From contig CAYLPJ010000067.1 in assembly GCA_964385465.1 (NCBI GenBank), positions 1 to 28,708 on the forward strand: a stretch of DNA of 28,708 bases, given 5' to 3'. The notes below the pieces were generated by a model. It saw only the letters and a list, made by a program, of their open reading frames with translations, did not search any database and had not been told where the DNA came from. The DNA comes from CAYLPJ01 sp964385465 (lineage in GTDB: Bacteria; Planctomycetota; Phycisphaerae; SM23-33). Shown one piece after another: positions 1 to 6,293 of the stretch (positions within the stretch are counted from its first letter, which is position 1; each line of letters begins with the position of its first letter). The position numbers were made by a program, and so were the translations under genes.

Positions 1-37
1 CCGCATGCATTCGGCCATACGGGCGTTTCGTGATCCA

Positions 38-124
38 CGGAGAGGGCGGGATTCGAACCCGCGGTACCCAAAAGGGCACACGGCATTTCCAGTGCCGCAC
101 CTTCAGCCGCTCGGTCACCTCTCC
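38..124 (-). tRNA. tRNA-Ser (anticodon GGA)
   Basis: Read on the minus strand the 87-nt sequence folds as a class II tRNA. The 7-bp acceptor stem is GGAGAGG (118-124) with CCTCTCC (39-45). The D arm is present, and the anticodon stem holds the loop CTGGAAA, so the anticodon is GGA, which reads UCC/UCU. A long variable arm and a T arm with GGTTCGAATCC follow. The discriminator base is G, as expected for bacterial serine tRNA. CCA is not encoded, since TGG follows, so it must be added after transcription. Confidence 0.95.
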
Positions 125-317
125 GGCCTATTCCGTAGATGATACTCGTTCTGGGGCCCGAGACAACCCCGCGCGTGGCCCGGAAACGGATTGATCCGGG
201 CACTCCGGGGGGAAATCGCCCTTCGGTCGGGTCGATTTCGGCCCGTCATTGCGGGGCGAAACGTGCATGGCGTTTCCGCGAGCCCTGATTTTATTGGCCG
301 AAATGATTCTTTTGGTC

Positions 318-347
318 TTGACCATGGTGAAAGGCATGGCGCAGTAT
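318..347 (+). promoter_or_regulatory. Candidate sigma-70-type promoter of the HU gene
   Basis: TTGACC at 318-323 and CAGTAT at 342-347 are separated by 18 bases, in a stretch that is less GC-rich than its surroundings. It lies about 130 bases upstream of the HU start. The rest of the 125-479 gap shows no convincing gene. The -10 match is weak, so this is a candidate only. Confidence 0.35.
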
Positions 348-479
348 GGGTTTGCGCGGGTCAGGCGGCGGAGCAGGCCCGCGCGAGTCGGCGGGACGCG
401 TCATGGATGTCTGTCGGCCCGTCGGTCAAGGCGTCTGGTAAGTCGTTTTCGGTCAACACCGAGAAGAAGGAGCGAACGC

Positions 480-764
480 ATGGCCAAAGCGAAAGCGATG
501 ACCAAGGCCCAGATCATGGCCAAGTTGGCCGAGACCTGCGACCTGTCGAAGAAGGAGGTCACCTGCGTGGTGGAAGCGCTGGTGAGCCTCGCGTACAAGG
601 AAGCGAAGAAGGGCTTCACGATCCCGGGGCTGGGCAAGCTCGTGGTCGTGTCCCGCAAGGCCCGCTGGGGCCGCAACCCCGCCACGGGCGAGAAGATCAA
701 GATCAAGGCCAAGAAGGCGCTGAAGTTTCGGATCGCCAAGGCCGCCAAGGACGCGATCCTCTAG
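480..764 (+). CDS. HU/IHF-family DNA-binding protein
   Basis: A 94-residue basic protein of normal HU length (about 90). HU dimers bend and compact DNA. The family arm signature GRNPATGEKIKI is present, including the proline expected at the tip of the DNA-inserting beta arm. The N-terminal half has the helical dimerisation pattern beginning MTKAQIMAKLAE, and the body carries the GLGKL turn. The protein is unusually rich in Lys and Ala at both ends, which is common in planctomycete HU proteins. The start at 480 is chosen because AAGGAG sits 7 bases upstream; an in-frame extension to 249 lacks a ribosome site and has no HU-like sequence. The gene appears monocistronic, with hairpins after its stop. 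It could be any HU paralogue, so no symbol is given. Confidence 0.95.
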   Translation: MAKAKAMTKAQIMAKLAETCDLSKKEVTCVVEALVSLAYKEAKKGFTIPGLGKLVVVSRKARWGRNPATGEKIKIKAKKALKFRIAKAAKDAIL

Positions 765-796
765 ATCACCGAAGCCAGACCGCATGGCAGCAACCG

Positions 797-829
797 TCGG
801 GCCGGTCCTTCCGCCGAGGATCGGCCCGA
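797..829 (+). terminator. Stable hairpin after the HU gene
   Basis: TCGGGCCG (797-804) pairs perfectly with CGGCCCGA (822-829). The stem extends inward by four more pairs, one of them G-U, around a 9-base loop. It begins 33 bases after the HU stop codon. There is no T tract, so it may act as a Rho-dependent end point or a 3' stability structure rather than a classical terminator. Confidence 0.45.
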
Positions 830-892
830 TGTCTGCGCACACCCTCGGTCAAGGACCGTGTCGGGGGTACGTCACGCCGCATGTCCGGCTGC

Positions 893-930
893 AAAGCCCG
901 GGGCTCTCCGGAAGCGAACCCCCGGGCTTT
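893..930. terminator. Likely bidirectional terminator between HU and rho
   Basis: An 11-bp perfect inverted repeat, AAAGCCCGGGG (893-903) with CCCCGGGCTTT (920-930), lies between the convergent HU and rho genes. The A-rich and T-rich flanks let it work in both directions, though the T run is only three bases. Confidence 0.6.
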
Positions 931-1003
931 CCCGGTGCGGAACCGTCGGTCCTCCGGGGGCCCCACGCACCGCAATGCGCGGGCCTGGCCCGGAGTGCGA
1001 CCG

Positions 1004-2218
1004 TCAGCGGTTGCCGGCGCCCTCGAGGCTGCGGAGGAATTCCTCGTTGCTGGGCCAGCGTTCCAGGGCCCGCAGCAGCGAGGGCATTTCCTCTTCCACG
1101 CTGAGGCTGCTGAGCGTGCGGCGAAGCACGTGGATCTTCGGCAGCTTCCACGGGGCCACCAGCAGCTCTTCTTTTCGCGTGCCGCTCTTGGGGATCGAGA
1201 TCGCCGGCCAGATGCGCCGCTCGGCCAGCTTCCGGTCGAGCTGCAGCTCCATGTTGCCGGTGCCCTTGAACTCCTCGAAGATGAGGTCGTCCATCCGGCT
1301 GCCGGTCTCGATCAGCGCGGTGGCGAGCATGGTCAGGCTTCCGCCGCCCTCGACCTTCCGCGCGGCGCCGAACTGGCGCTTGGGCGTCTCGAGGGCGCGG
1401 ATGTCCACGCCGCCGGTCATCGTCCGCCCGGAGCCCTCGATCGACCGGTTGTACGCCCGCCCCAGCCGGGTGAGGCTGTCCAGGAGGATCACCACGTCCT
1501 GGCCGAACTCGGCCATGCGCTTGGCGCGTTCGATGGTGAACTCGGCGGCGCGGATGTGGCTGGAGACTTCCTGGTCGTTGTTGGAGGCGACGACCTCGGC
1601 CTCGGGGCATTTGCGGCGGAAGTCGGTGACCTCCTCGGGCCGCTCGTCGACGAGCAGGATGAACAGGTAGCACTCGGGGTTGTTGGCGCTGACGGCGTTG
1701 GCAATCTGCTGGAGCAGGATGGTCTTGCCCGACCGCGGCGGCGCGACGATCAGCCCGCGCTGGCCCTTGCCCACCGGGCAGATGAGGTCCAGCACGCGCA
1801 TCTCCATCGGCCCGCCTTCGGTCTCGAGCTTCATCATCGGGTGGGGGTCCACCACGATGAGTTCCTCGAAGGGAACGATGTCGGTGTACTCCTCCGCCGG
1901 CTTGCCGTTGACCTTCGTGATGGTGTCGAGCTTCGGCCCGCCCTTCTTCTTCGTCGGGGGCAGAACCCGCCCCTCGATGTGCAGGCCCGTGCGCAGCCCG
2001 CCGTGGCGGATGAAATCCTTGCCGACGAAGATGTCGCCCGGCGTGGCGCGGTAGTTGTTCCGCGCCTGGCGCAAGAACCCGTACCCCTTCTCCGTAATCT
2101 CCAGCACGCCCGAGCCTATGGACGTCTGTTTCTCCTGGCCTTGGCCCTTGGACTGTCCTTGGCCCTTGGACCGGCCTTGCCGCGTCTGGTCGTCCGTCGT
2201 TGCGGACCGTTGGTTCAT
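1004..2218 (-). CDS. rho: Transcription termination factor Rho
   Basis: A 404-residue Rho, the hexameric RNA helicase that ends transcription. After a short hydrophilic tail comes the cold-shock RNA-binding domain (about 35-125, GSGVLEITEKGYGFLR), then the RecA-type ATPase. The P-loop is APPRSGKT (159-166), followed by LLVDERPEEV (189-197) and the Walker B stretch VVILLDSLTR (242-251). The GTGNMEL and SGTRKEELL motifs are intact. The start at 2218 has AAGGAAGG about 8 bases upstream. The N-terminal helical domain of E. coli Rho (about 45 residues) is replaced by a Gln/Gly/Lys-rich tail with a tandem SKGQGQ repeat. The lysine preceding the P-loop small residue in E. coli (PPKAGKT) is Arg162 here. 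The gene lies 163 bases downstream of hisA and may have its own promoter. Confidence 0.98.
   Translation of the reverse strand: MNQRSATTDDQTRQGRSKGQGQSKGQGQEKQTSIGSGVLEITEKGYGFLRQARNNYRATPGDIFVGKDFIRHGGLRTGLHIEGRVLPPTKKKGGPKLDTITKVNGKPAEEYTDIVPFEELIVVDPHPMMKLETEGGPMEMRVLDLICPVGKGQRGLIVAPPRSGKTILLQQIANAVSANNPECYLFILLVDERPEEVTDFRRKCPEAEVVASNNDQEVSSHIRAAEFTIERAKRMAEFGQDVVILLDSLTRLGRAYNRSIEGSGRTMTGGVDIRALETPKRQFGAARKVEGGGSLTMLATALIETGSRMDDLIFEEFKGTGNMELQLDRKLAERRIWPAISIPKSGTRKEELLVAPWKLPKIHVLRRTLSSLSVEEEMPSLLRALERWPSNEEFLRSLEGAGNR
2139..2171. repeat. 18-bp-period tandem repeat in the rho N-terminal coding region
   Basis: CCTTGGCCCTTGGAC occurs exactly at 2139-2153 and again at 2157-2171. The repeat is in frame and encodes two SKGQGQ-like units of the Rho N-terminal tail. 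Confidence 0.85.
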
Positions 2219-2323
2219 TGCAGACACCTTCCTTAGAATACCCCACCACGAAACCTGCCAGCACCGAGTCCGCCGAGACCCCAACGTGCGAGGCAGAGAA
2301 TAAGGTTACCCCTCCCTCTCTCC

Positions 2324-2329
2324 CTTATA
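2324..2329 (-). promoter_or_regulatory. Candidate -10 box upstream of rho
   Basis: On the minus strand TATAAG lies about 106 bases before the rho start, in an AT-richer part of the hisA-rho gap. Seventeen bases further upstream is only a weak -35 (TTCCCT). The 2219-2381 gap holds no gene that I can see. A long leader would fit regulation of rho in its leader, but the sequence alone does not show that. Confidence 0.3.
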
Positions 2330-2381
2330 CGCAAGGCGGAGCGGTAAGGGAACCCATTTTTCGTCAAAAGTCAAGAATCGA

Positions 2382-3110
2382 TTAACCGCCCGACGAGGCA
2401 ATTCTCACCGCCTCGGCCAGGTCCACCGTGCCTTCGTAGTACGCCCGGCCGATGATCGCGCCGGAACACCCGGCCTGCCGGCACCGCCGCACGTCCTCCA
2501 GCGAGCCGACGCCCCCCGAGGCGATCACCGGCACGTCCGTCGCCGCGACGATCTCCGCCGTCGCCTCCACGTTCACGCCCGTCAGCATCCCGTCCCGGGC
2601 GATGTCCGTGTACACGATCGCACCCAGCGCCCAACCGCTGACGCGACGCGCCAGCTCCAGGGCCGTCACGTCAAGCTGCTCGGTCCACCCCTCGGCCGCC
2701 ACGCGCCCGCCGCGGGCGTCCAGGCCCAGCGCCAGCCGCCCGGCAAGATCGCCGGAGGCGGCCAGCTCCTCGAACCACGGCCAGTTCTTCATGGCCGCCG
2801 AGCCGACGACCACGCGGTCGGCGCCGGCGGCGAACATCCTCTCGACGCTCCCGCGGTCCCTGGCCCCACCGCCGAGCTCGATGCGGGCGTCGACGGTGTC
2901 GGCGACGGCGCGGACGCTGTCGAGGTTCGCGCCCACGCCGCTGCGGGCGGCGTCGAGATCGACCATGTGGATCCACCGCGCCCCGGCGGCGACGAACTCC
3001 CGCGCGACCTCGACGGGATCGTCGCGGTAGGTCGTCTGGCGGTCGTAGTCGCCCTGGCTGAGGCGGACCACCCGGCCGTCGCGAAGGTCGATCGCGGGGA
3101 GGATCTCCAT
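2382..3110 (-). CDS. hisA: HisA, phosphoribosylformimino-5-aminoimidazole carboxamide ribotide isomerase
   Basis: A 242-residue cytoplasmic (beta/alpha)8-barrel enzyme of the usual length. It performs the Amadori rearrangement of ProFAR to PRFAR in histidine synthesis, and its product is the substrate of the HisH-HisF complex. The start MEILPAIDLRDGRVVRL carries the first catalytic Asp (Asp8), and LGLDARGG supplies the second (Asp131). Phosphate-binding loops are seen at ELGGGARD (78-85), VVGSAAMKN (101-109), ASGGVGS (197-203) and IIGRAYYEG (219-227). The start codon lies 3 bases after the hisH stop, with GAAGG overlapping that stop, so translation is probably coupled. HisA is related to TrpF and to dual-function PriA, but the sequence fits HisA. 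No other his gene except hisH is in the window. Confidence 0.97.
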   Translation of the reverse strand: MEILPAIDLRDGRVVRLSQGDYDRQTTYRDDPVEVAREFVAAGARWIHMVDLDAARSGVGANLDSVRAVADTVDARIELGGGARDRGSVERMFAAGADRVVVGSAAMKNWPWFEELAASGDLAGRLALGLDARGGRVAAEGWTEQLDVTALELARRVSGWALGAIVYTDIARDGMLTGVNVEATAEIVAATDVPVIASGGVGSLEDVRRCRQAGCSGAIIGRAYYEGTVDLAEAVRIASSGG

Positions 3111-3113
3111 CCT

Positions 3114-3743
3114 TCAAAGCCTCACGAAGTTCTCGAGCAGCCGCAGCCCGACGGCCTGGCTCTTCTCGGGGTGGAACTGGGTGGCGAAGATGTTGTCTTT
3201 CCACACGGCCGAGACGAACTCGATGCCGTACTCGGTCGTCGTGGCCACGACGGCGGCGTCGTCGGGCACGACGTGGTAGCTGTGGGCGAAGTAGACGTAG
3301 TCGCCGTCGTCGAGGCCCTGGAGCATGGCACCGCGGCGCCGGATGCGGACCTGGTTCCAGCCCATGTGCGGCACGCTGAGCCGCTGCGCGTCGTCGTGCA
3401 CGGTCGAGCTGGTGAAGTCGAATCGCACGACGCGGCCCGGTATGAGCCCGAGCCCGCGGTGCTCGCCGTTCTCGAAGGAGACGTCGAAGAGCATCTGGAG
3501 GCCCAGGCAGAAGCCCAGGTAGGGCATGCCCGCGGCCACGGCGTCGCGGAGGGGCTCGACCAAGGCGAGCTGGCGGAGCTCGGCGATGGCGTCGCCGAAC
3601 GCGGCCACGCCGGGCAGGACAACCTTGTCGGCCTTTGCCAGCTCCGCCGGCGTGGTGATCAGCCGGGCGTCCCCGCCGGCGCGCTGGAGGGCCTTCTGGA
3701 CGCTGCGGAGATTGCCGATGTCGTAGTCGATGATCGCGATCAT
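3114..3743 (-). CDS. hisH: HisH, glutaminase subunit of imidazole glycerol phosphate synthase
   Basis: A 209-residue class I glutamine amidotransferase that makes ammonia for HisF. The N-terminus MIAIIDYDIGNLRSV is typical. The nucleophile Cys79 lies in LGFCLGLQ, and His191 and Glu193 lie in FHPEKS, so the triad is complete. The oxyanion loop LPGVAAFGD (43-51) is also present. The start at 3743 is preceded by GGAAGG and places the family N-terminus correctly; the longer in-frame extension to 3935 has no family match and runs into the OmpA-family gene. It is followed 3 bases later by hisA. The partner hisF is not in this window, so the synthase subunits are encoded apart. Confidence 0.97.
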   Translation of the reverse strand: MIAIIDYDIGNLRSVQKALQRAGGDARLITTPAELAKADKVVLPGVAAFGDAIAELRQLALVEPLRDAVAAGMPYLGFCLGLQMLFDVSFENGEHRGLGLIPGRVVRFDFTSSTVHDDAQRLSVPHMGWNQVRIRRRGAMLQGLDDGDYVYFAHSYHVVPDDAAVVATTTEYGIEFVSAVWKDNIFATQFHPEKSQAVGLRLLENFVRL

Positions 3744-3784
3744 GGGACCCTTCCGGGCGGCGCCGGGACACGCCCCCCGCAGAC

Positions 3785-3818
3785 GAGCCGTTCGCCGTCG
3801 CCGACGGACGGGCGGCTC
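3785..3818 (-). terminator. Long hairpin between the OmpA-family gene and hisH
   Basis: A 15-bp stem (3785-3799 with 3803-3818) with a GCC loop, two G-U-type pairs and one bulged A fills the middle of the 106-bp gap. There is no T tract. It probably limits read-through from the OmpA-family gene or protects its mRNA 3' end. Confidence 0.45.
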
Positions 3819-3849
3819 GGGTCGCCGCGTGACGCCCCCTCGGGCCTCG

Positions 3850-4536
3850 CTACTTCCTGACGACTTTGATGACCACCCGGCGGTTCTTGGCTTTGCCCGT
3901 CTTCGATGCGTTGGTGGCGACGAAGTTCGTCGCACCCATTGCGACGGTCTCGATCCGCTCGGCGTCGATGCCCTTGCTCCGAAGGTAGCGAGTCACCGCC
4001 ATCGCCCGGTTGGCCGACAGGTCCAGGTTGTCCTGCCACAGCTTGCGGGAATGCTTGATCGGGTCGCTGTCGGTATAGCCGTACACCCGCACCCCCAGGC
4101 CGGGGTACTGGCTCCGCAGCGTGGAGATCGTACGGTCCAGCCTCGCCTTGCCCTTCGCGCTCAGCGAAGCCTTGCCCGACGCGAACAGGATGTCGCTGCC
4201 GACCGTCTCGGTGTAGACGGTCGTCTCGGCCGTGCCGCCGCCGGGGGTCGGCACCGGGGCGGTCGCCCCGCCGGAGAGGCGCTGCTTGAGCTCCTCGTTC
4301 TCCGTGCGCAGGGCGGTCATCGCCAGGTCCTTCGACTCCATCTGGGCCATGAGCTGCGACTCGCGCGTGCGGCACTCGGCCAACTGGCTGCGGAGGTCGC
4401 CGTTCTTGCCGGTCAACTCCTGGTTCTGCTGGGTGAGGTACTCGATCTGCTGCTTCTCGTTCTCACAGCACCCGCAGCCCAGGGCCGACAGGGCAAGCAA
4501 CACCGAGATGATTCCGCCGCGACGTGTCCAGGTCAT
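3850..4536 (-). CDS. OmpA-family peptidoglycan-binding lipoprotein with coiled coil
   Basis: A 228-residue predicted envelope lipoprotein. Residues 1-20 form a basic then hydrophobic signal ending SALG before Cys21; the box is imperfect (Ala at -3), so lipidation is likely but not certain. Residues about 27-88 are rich in Glu, Gln, Leu and Lys with heptad-like spacing, as in a coiled coil. A Pro/Gly/Thr linker (89-105) follows. Residues about 110-228 are an OmpA C-terminal domain. GYTDSD (153-158) and LSANRAMAV (173-181) supply Asp156 and Arg177, which in the family bind the diaminopimelate of peptidoglycan. The start at 4536 has AAGGAG at good spacing. It resembles Pal or MotB-type domains, but no tol genes are near, so I give no symbol. 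It has its own promoter-like box. Confidence 0.9.
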   Translation of the reverse strand: MTWTRRGGIISVLLALSALGCGCCENEKQQIEYLTQQNQELTGKNGDLRSQLAECRTRESQLMAQMESKDLAMTALRTENEELKQRLSGGATAPVPTPGGGTAETTVYTETVGSDILFASGKASLSAKGKARLDRTISTLRSQYPGLGVRVYGYTDSDPIKHSRKLWQDNLDLSANRAMAVTRYLRSKGIDAERIETVAMGATNFVATNASKTGKAKNRRVVIKVVRK

Positions 4537-4583
4537 CAGTCTCTCCTTCTCTGCGAAGATCTCGCGCGAAAGCAAGCGGACGA

Positions 4584-4612
4584 ATTATAGTCCGCACGGT
4601 CGCCGGCGGCCA
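4584..4612 (-). promoter_or_regulatory. Promoter candidate for the OmpA-family gene, -10 inside an inverted repeat
   Basis: A perfect TATAAT on the minus strand (4584-4589) lies 47 bases before the start codon. The -35 region (about 4607-4612, TGGCCG) is poor. The -10 is bracketed by GCGGAC (4576-4581) and GTCCGC (4590-4595), a 6-bp inverted repeat with 8-base spacing, which is a plausible operator. The 4537-4658 gap holds nothing else that I can identify. Confidence 0.45.
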
Positions 4613-4658
4613 GTATCGATGCACCGCTTTTCCGGGCGGCGTGGACGCACGGCCGCCG

Positions 4659-4940
4659 CTATCCCCCGCCTTCCTTCCGCGCCTTCGAGAGGATGCGCCG
4701 CTCCCGGCGGCGCTCCTCGATCAAGATCGCCGCACCCCGGACCAGCAGGCGAACCATCCAGTAGACCACCATCCCCCCGACCGCACACAGCACCACGAAG
4801 TACGCCGTCCGCATTCGCATCTCCGGCCCGAAGGCTGAGAAGCGGCTGTGCGTGCCCCACTGAAGGGCCGTGAACGCCACCCCGGCCACGACCGCCAGCC
4901 CGCCGATGACCACGTAGAAGTATGCCTTGAGGATGCTCAT
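4659..4940 (-). CDS. Small two-helix membrane protein of unknown function
   Basis: A 93-residue protein I do not recognise. It has two hydrophobic segments, about residues 5-27 and 45-63, joined by a short polar loop containing GTHSRF. A strongly charged C-terminal tail (about 74-93, many Glu, Arg and Lys) follows. Its ATG overlaps the stop of the prepilin peptidase gene in an ATGA arrangement, so the two are almost certainly translated together. A role beside the peptidase, such as pilus or secretion assembly, is an inference from that coupling only. The coding frame is supported by its position and clear membrane pattern. Confidence 0.75.
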   Translation of the reverse strand: MSILKAYFYVVIGGLAVVAGVAFTALQWGTHSRFSAFGPEMRMRTAYFVVLCAVGGMVVYWMVRLLVRGAAILIEERRRERRILSKARKEGGG

Positions 4941-6154
4941 AGCCCGCTCCCTTCACCGAAAAGGATACGCAGCGCGTCCATGTACGGCCCGAGCAAGCCG
5001 AGCAGCCGGTCGTGGAACAGCACGGCCAGCAGGCCCCCGCCGGCCAGCCAGGGCCCGTAGGGCAGCTCCCTCTGGCGGCGGAACAGGAAGACGGCGACCG
5101 CCCAGGCCAGGCCGAGGAAGGCCGCCAGGAAGAACGCCATCGACGGGACGATCCACCCGCAGACGGCCCCGACGGCGGCGAGGATGTGCACGTCGCCGAG
5201 TCCCATGGCCTCGCGCCCGAACGCGAGCGTCCCGCCGATCCGCACGCCCCAGATCCACAGCCCGCCCACGAGGTACCCGCACAGCGCCGCCAGCAGGCCG
5301 TTGAGGTGGCGAGCCGCCGGGGCGCCGGGCGCCAGCAGCGACAGCCACGCCTCCCGCACCGGCTGCCACCGCGAGACCGCCACCGCCGCGGCAACGGCCA
5401 GCACTGCCGCGGGGGCCAGGAACGCGACCTCGCGGAGGATCTCCCCCCGCGGGTTGACGCCGTGGGCGCTGGTGAAGCCGACGCTCTCGGCCTCGCGGGC
5501 AGACGCGGCCCCGTCGCCCTCGCCGTCTTCCGGCGGGCTCAGCAGCGGGCGGTCCTCGGCGTCCAGGAAGCTCCGCTGGAGATAGCCATAGTGCACCAGC
5601 AGCATCGCCAGTGCCAGGCCCGCGACCGCCCCCACGCACGCCGCGCCGGTCTCCGGGGAGACGCGAGGCAGCAGCCCCGCGCCCGGCGGGTCCGCCGTCG
5701 CACAGACCAGGCCCAGCAGCGTCGCCACCCAGCAGACCTCAAGCGGGATCAGCCAGCTCTCGATATCCACGAGCGAACTGGCCAGCAGCGCGCAGAACAG
5801 GCCCGCGTGGGCCGCGTACGCCGGCCAGGTGTCCAGGAACGTGCCCGTCCCGCTGCGAAGGTCGAGCACGTAAAACCACAGGAACAGGCCGGCGACCAGC
5901 ACGGCCGTGGCGGCCTCGACGGCGAGGTAGCGGGGGCTGATCGACGCCTTGCAGTCGCGGCAGCGCCCGCGGAGGACCAGCCAGCTCAGCAGCGGGATGT
6001 TGTCGTACCACCGGATCGCCCGCCCGCAGGCCGGGCAATGGCTGCCCGGGAAGACGATGCTCTCCCCACGCGGCAATCGGTGGATCACCACGTTCAGGAA
6101 GCTCCCGACGCACGCGCCGAGGGCGAACAGGAAGATCAGCAGCAAGGTTTCCAT
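4937..6154 (-). CDS. Prepilin leader peptidase/N-methyltransferase (A24 family), enlarged
   Basis: A 405-residue integral membrane aspartic protease that would cut and N-methylate type IV prepilins or pseudopilins. The N-terminus has the family pattern GACVGSFLNVVIHRLPRGES. The cytoplasmic zinc-type loop has CPAC (Cys40, Cys43) and CRDC (Cys65, Cys68), which points to the bifunctional form. The catalytic aspartates are Asp130 (SLVDIESWLIP) and Asp321 (MGLGDVHILA). The family normally has 250-290 residues and about 60 between the two aspartates. Here 191 separate them, with a polar acidic segment at about 194-243 and at least one extra hydrophobic segment at 245-260. The start at 6154 matches the family N-terminus; a longer in-frame extension does not. 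PilD/GspO/ComC types cannot be told apart here. It is coupled to the small membrane gene downstream. Confidence 0.93.
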   Translation of the reverse strand: METLLLIFLFALGACVGSFLNVVIHRLPRGESIVFPGSHCPACGRAIRWYDNIPLLSWLVLRGRCRDCKASISPRYLAVEAATAVLVAGLFLWFYVLDLRSGTGTFLDTWPAYAAHAGLFCALLASSLVDIESWLIPLEVCWVATLLGLVCATADPPGAGLLPRVSPETGAACVGAVAGLALAMLLVHYGYLQRSFLDAEDRPLLSPPEDGEGDGAASAREAESVGFTSAHGVNPRGEILREVAFLAPAAVLAVAAAVAVSRWQPVREAWLSLLAPGAPAARHLNGLLAALCGYLVGGLWIWGVRIGGTLAFGREAMGLGDVHILAAVGAVCGWIVPSMAFFLAAFLGLAWAVAVFLFRRQRELPYGPWLAGGGLLAVLFHDRLLGLLGPYMDALRILFGEGSGL

Positions 6155-6223
6155 AGGTTCGGTACCGTCGGCGGGAACCGTAGCATCGGGGGGGTGAGGA
6201 TGCAAGCTCCGGCCGCTTCGGGC

Positions 6224-6252
6224 TTGAGGTGCGCGGACCGTCGGTCTACAGT
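6224..6252 (+). promoter_or_regulatory. Sigma-70-type promoter candidate for the uronate-isomerase-like operon
   Basis: TTGAGG (6224-6229) and TACAGT (6247-6252) are separated by exactly 17 bases. They sit about 42 bases before the start codon, in the divergent gap with the prepilin peptidase gene. Confidence 0.5.
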
Positions 6253-6293
6253 CACTCCACCGCCCCCCGGCGGGCGGCGAAAAGGAGAGCCCC

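Noticed and set aside
249..479. A longer HU protein starting at 249
   Set aside because: There is no ribosome site, the extension is not HU-like, and a strong AAGGAG precedes the ATG at 480.
191..2236. A 681-codon plus-strand frame over the HU gene and opposite rho
   Set aside because: It crosses a real gene in another frame and is antisense to an unmistakable Rho; it has no motif of its own.
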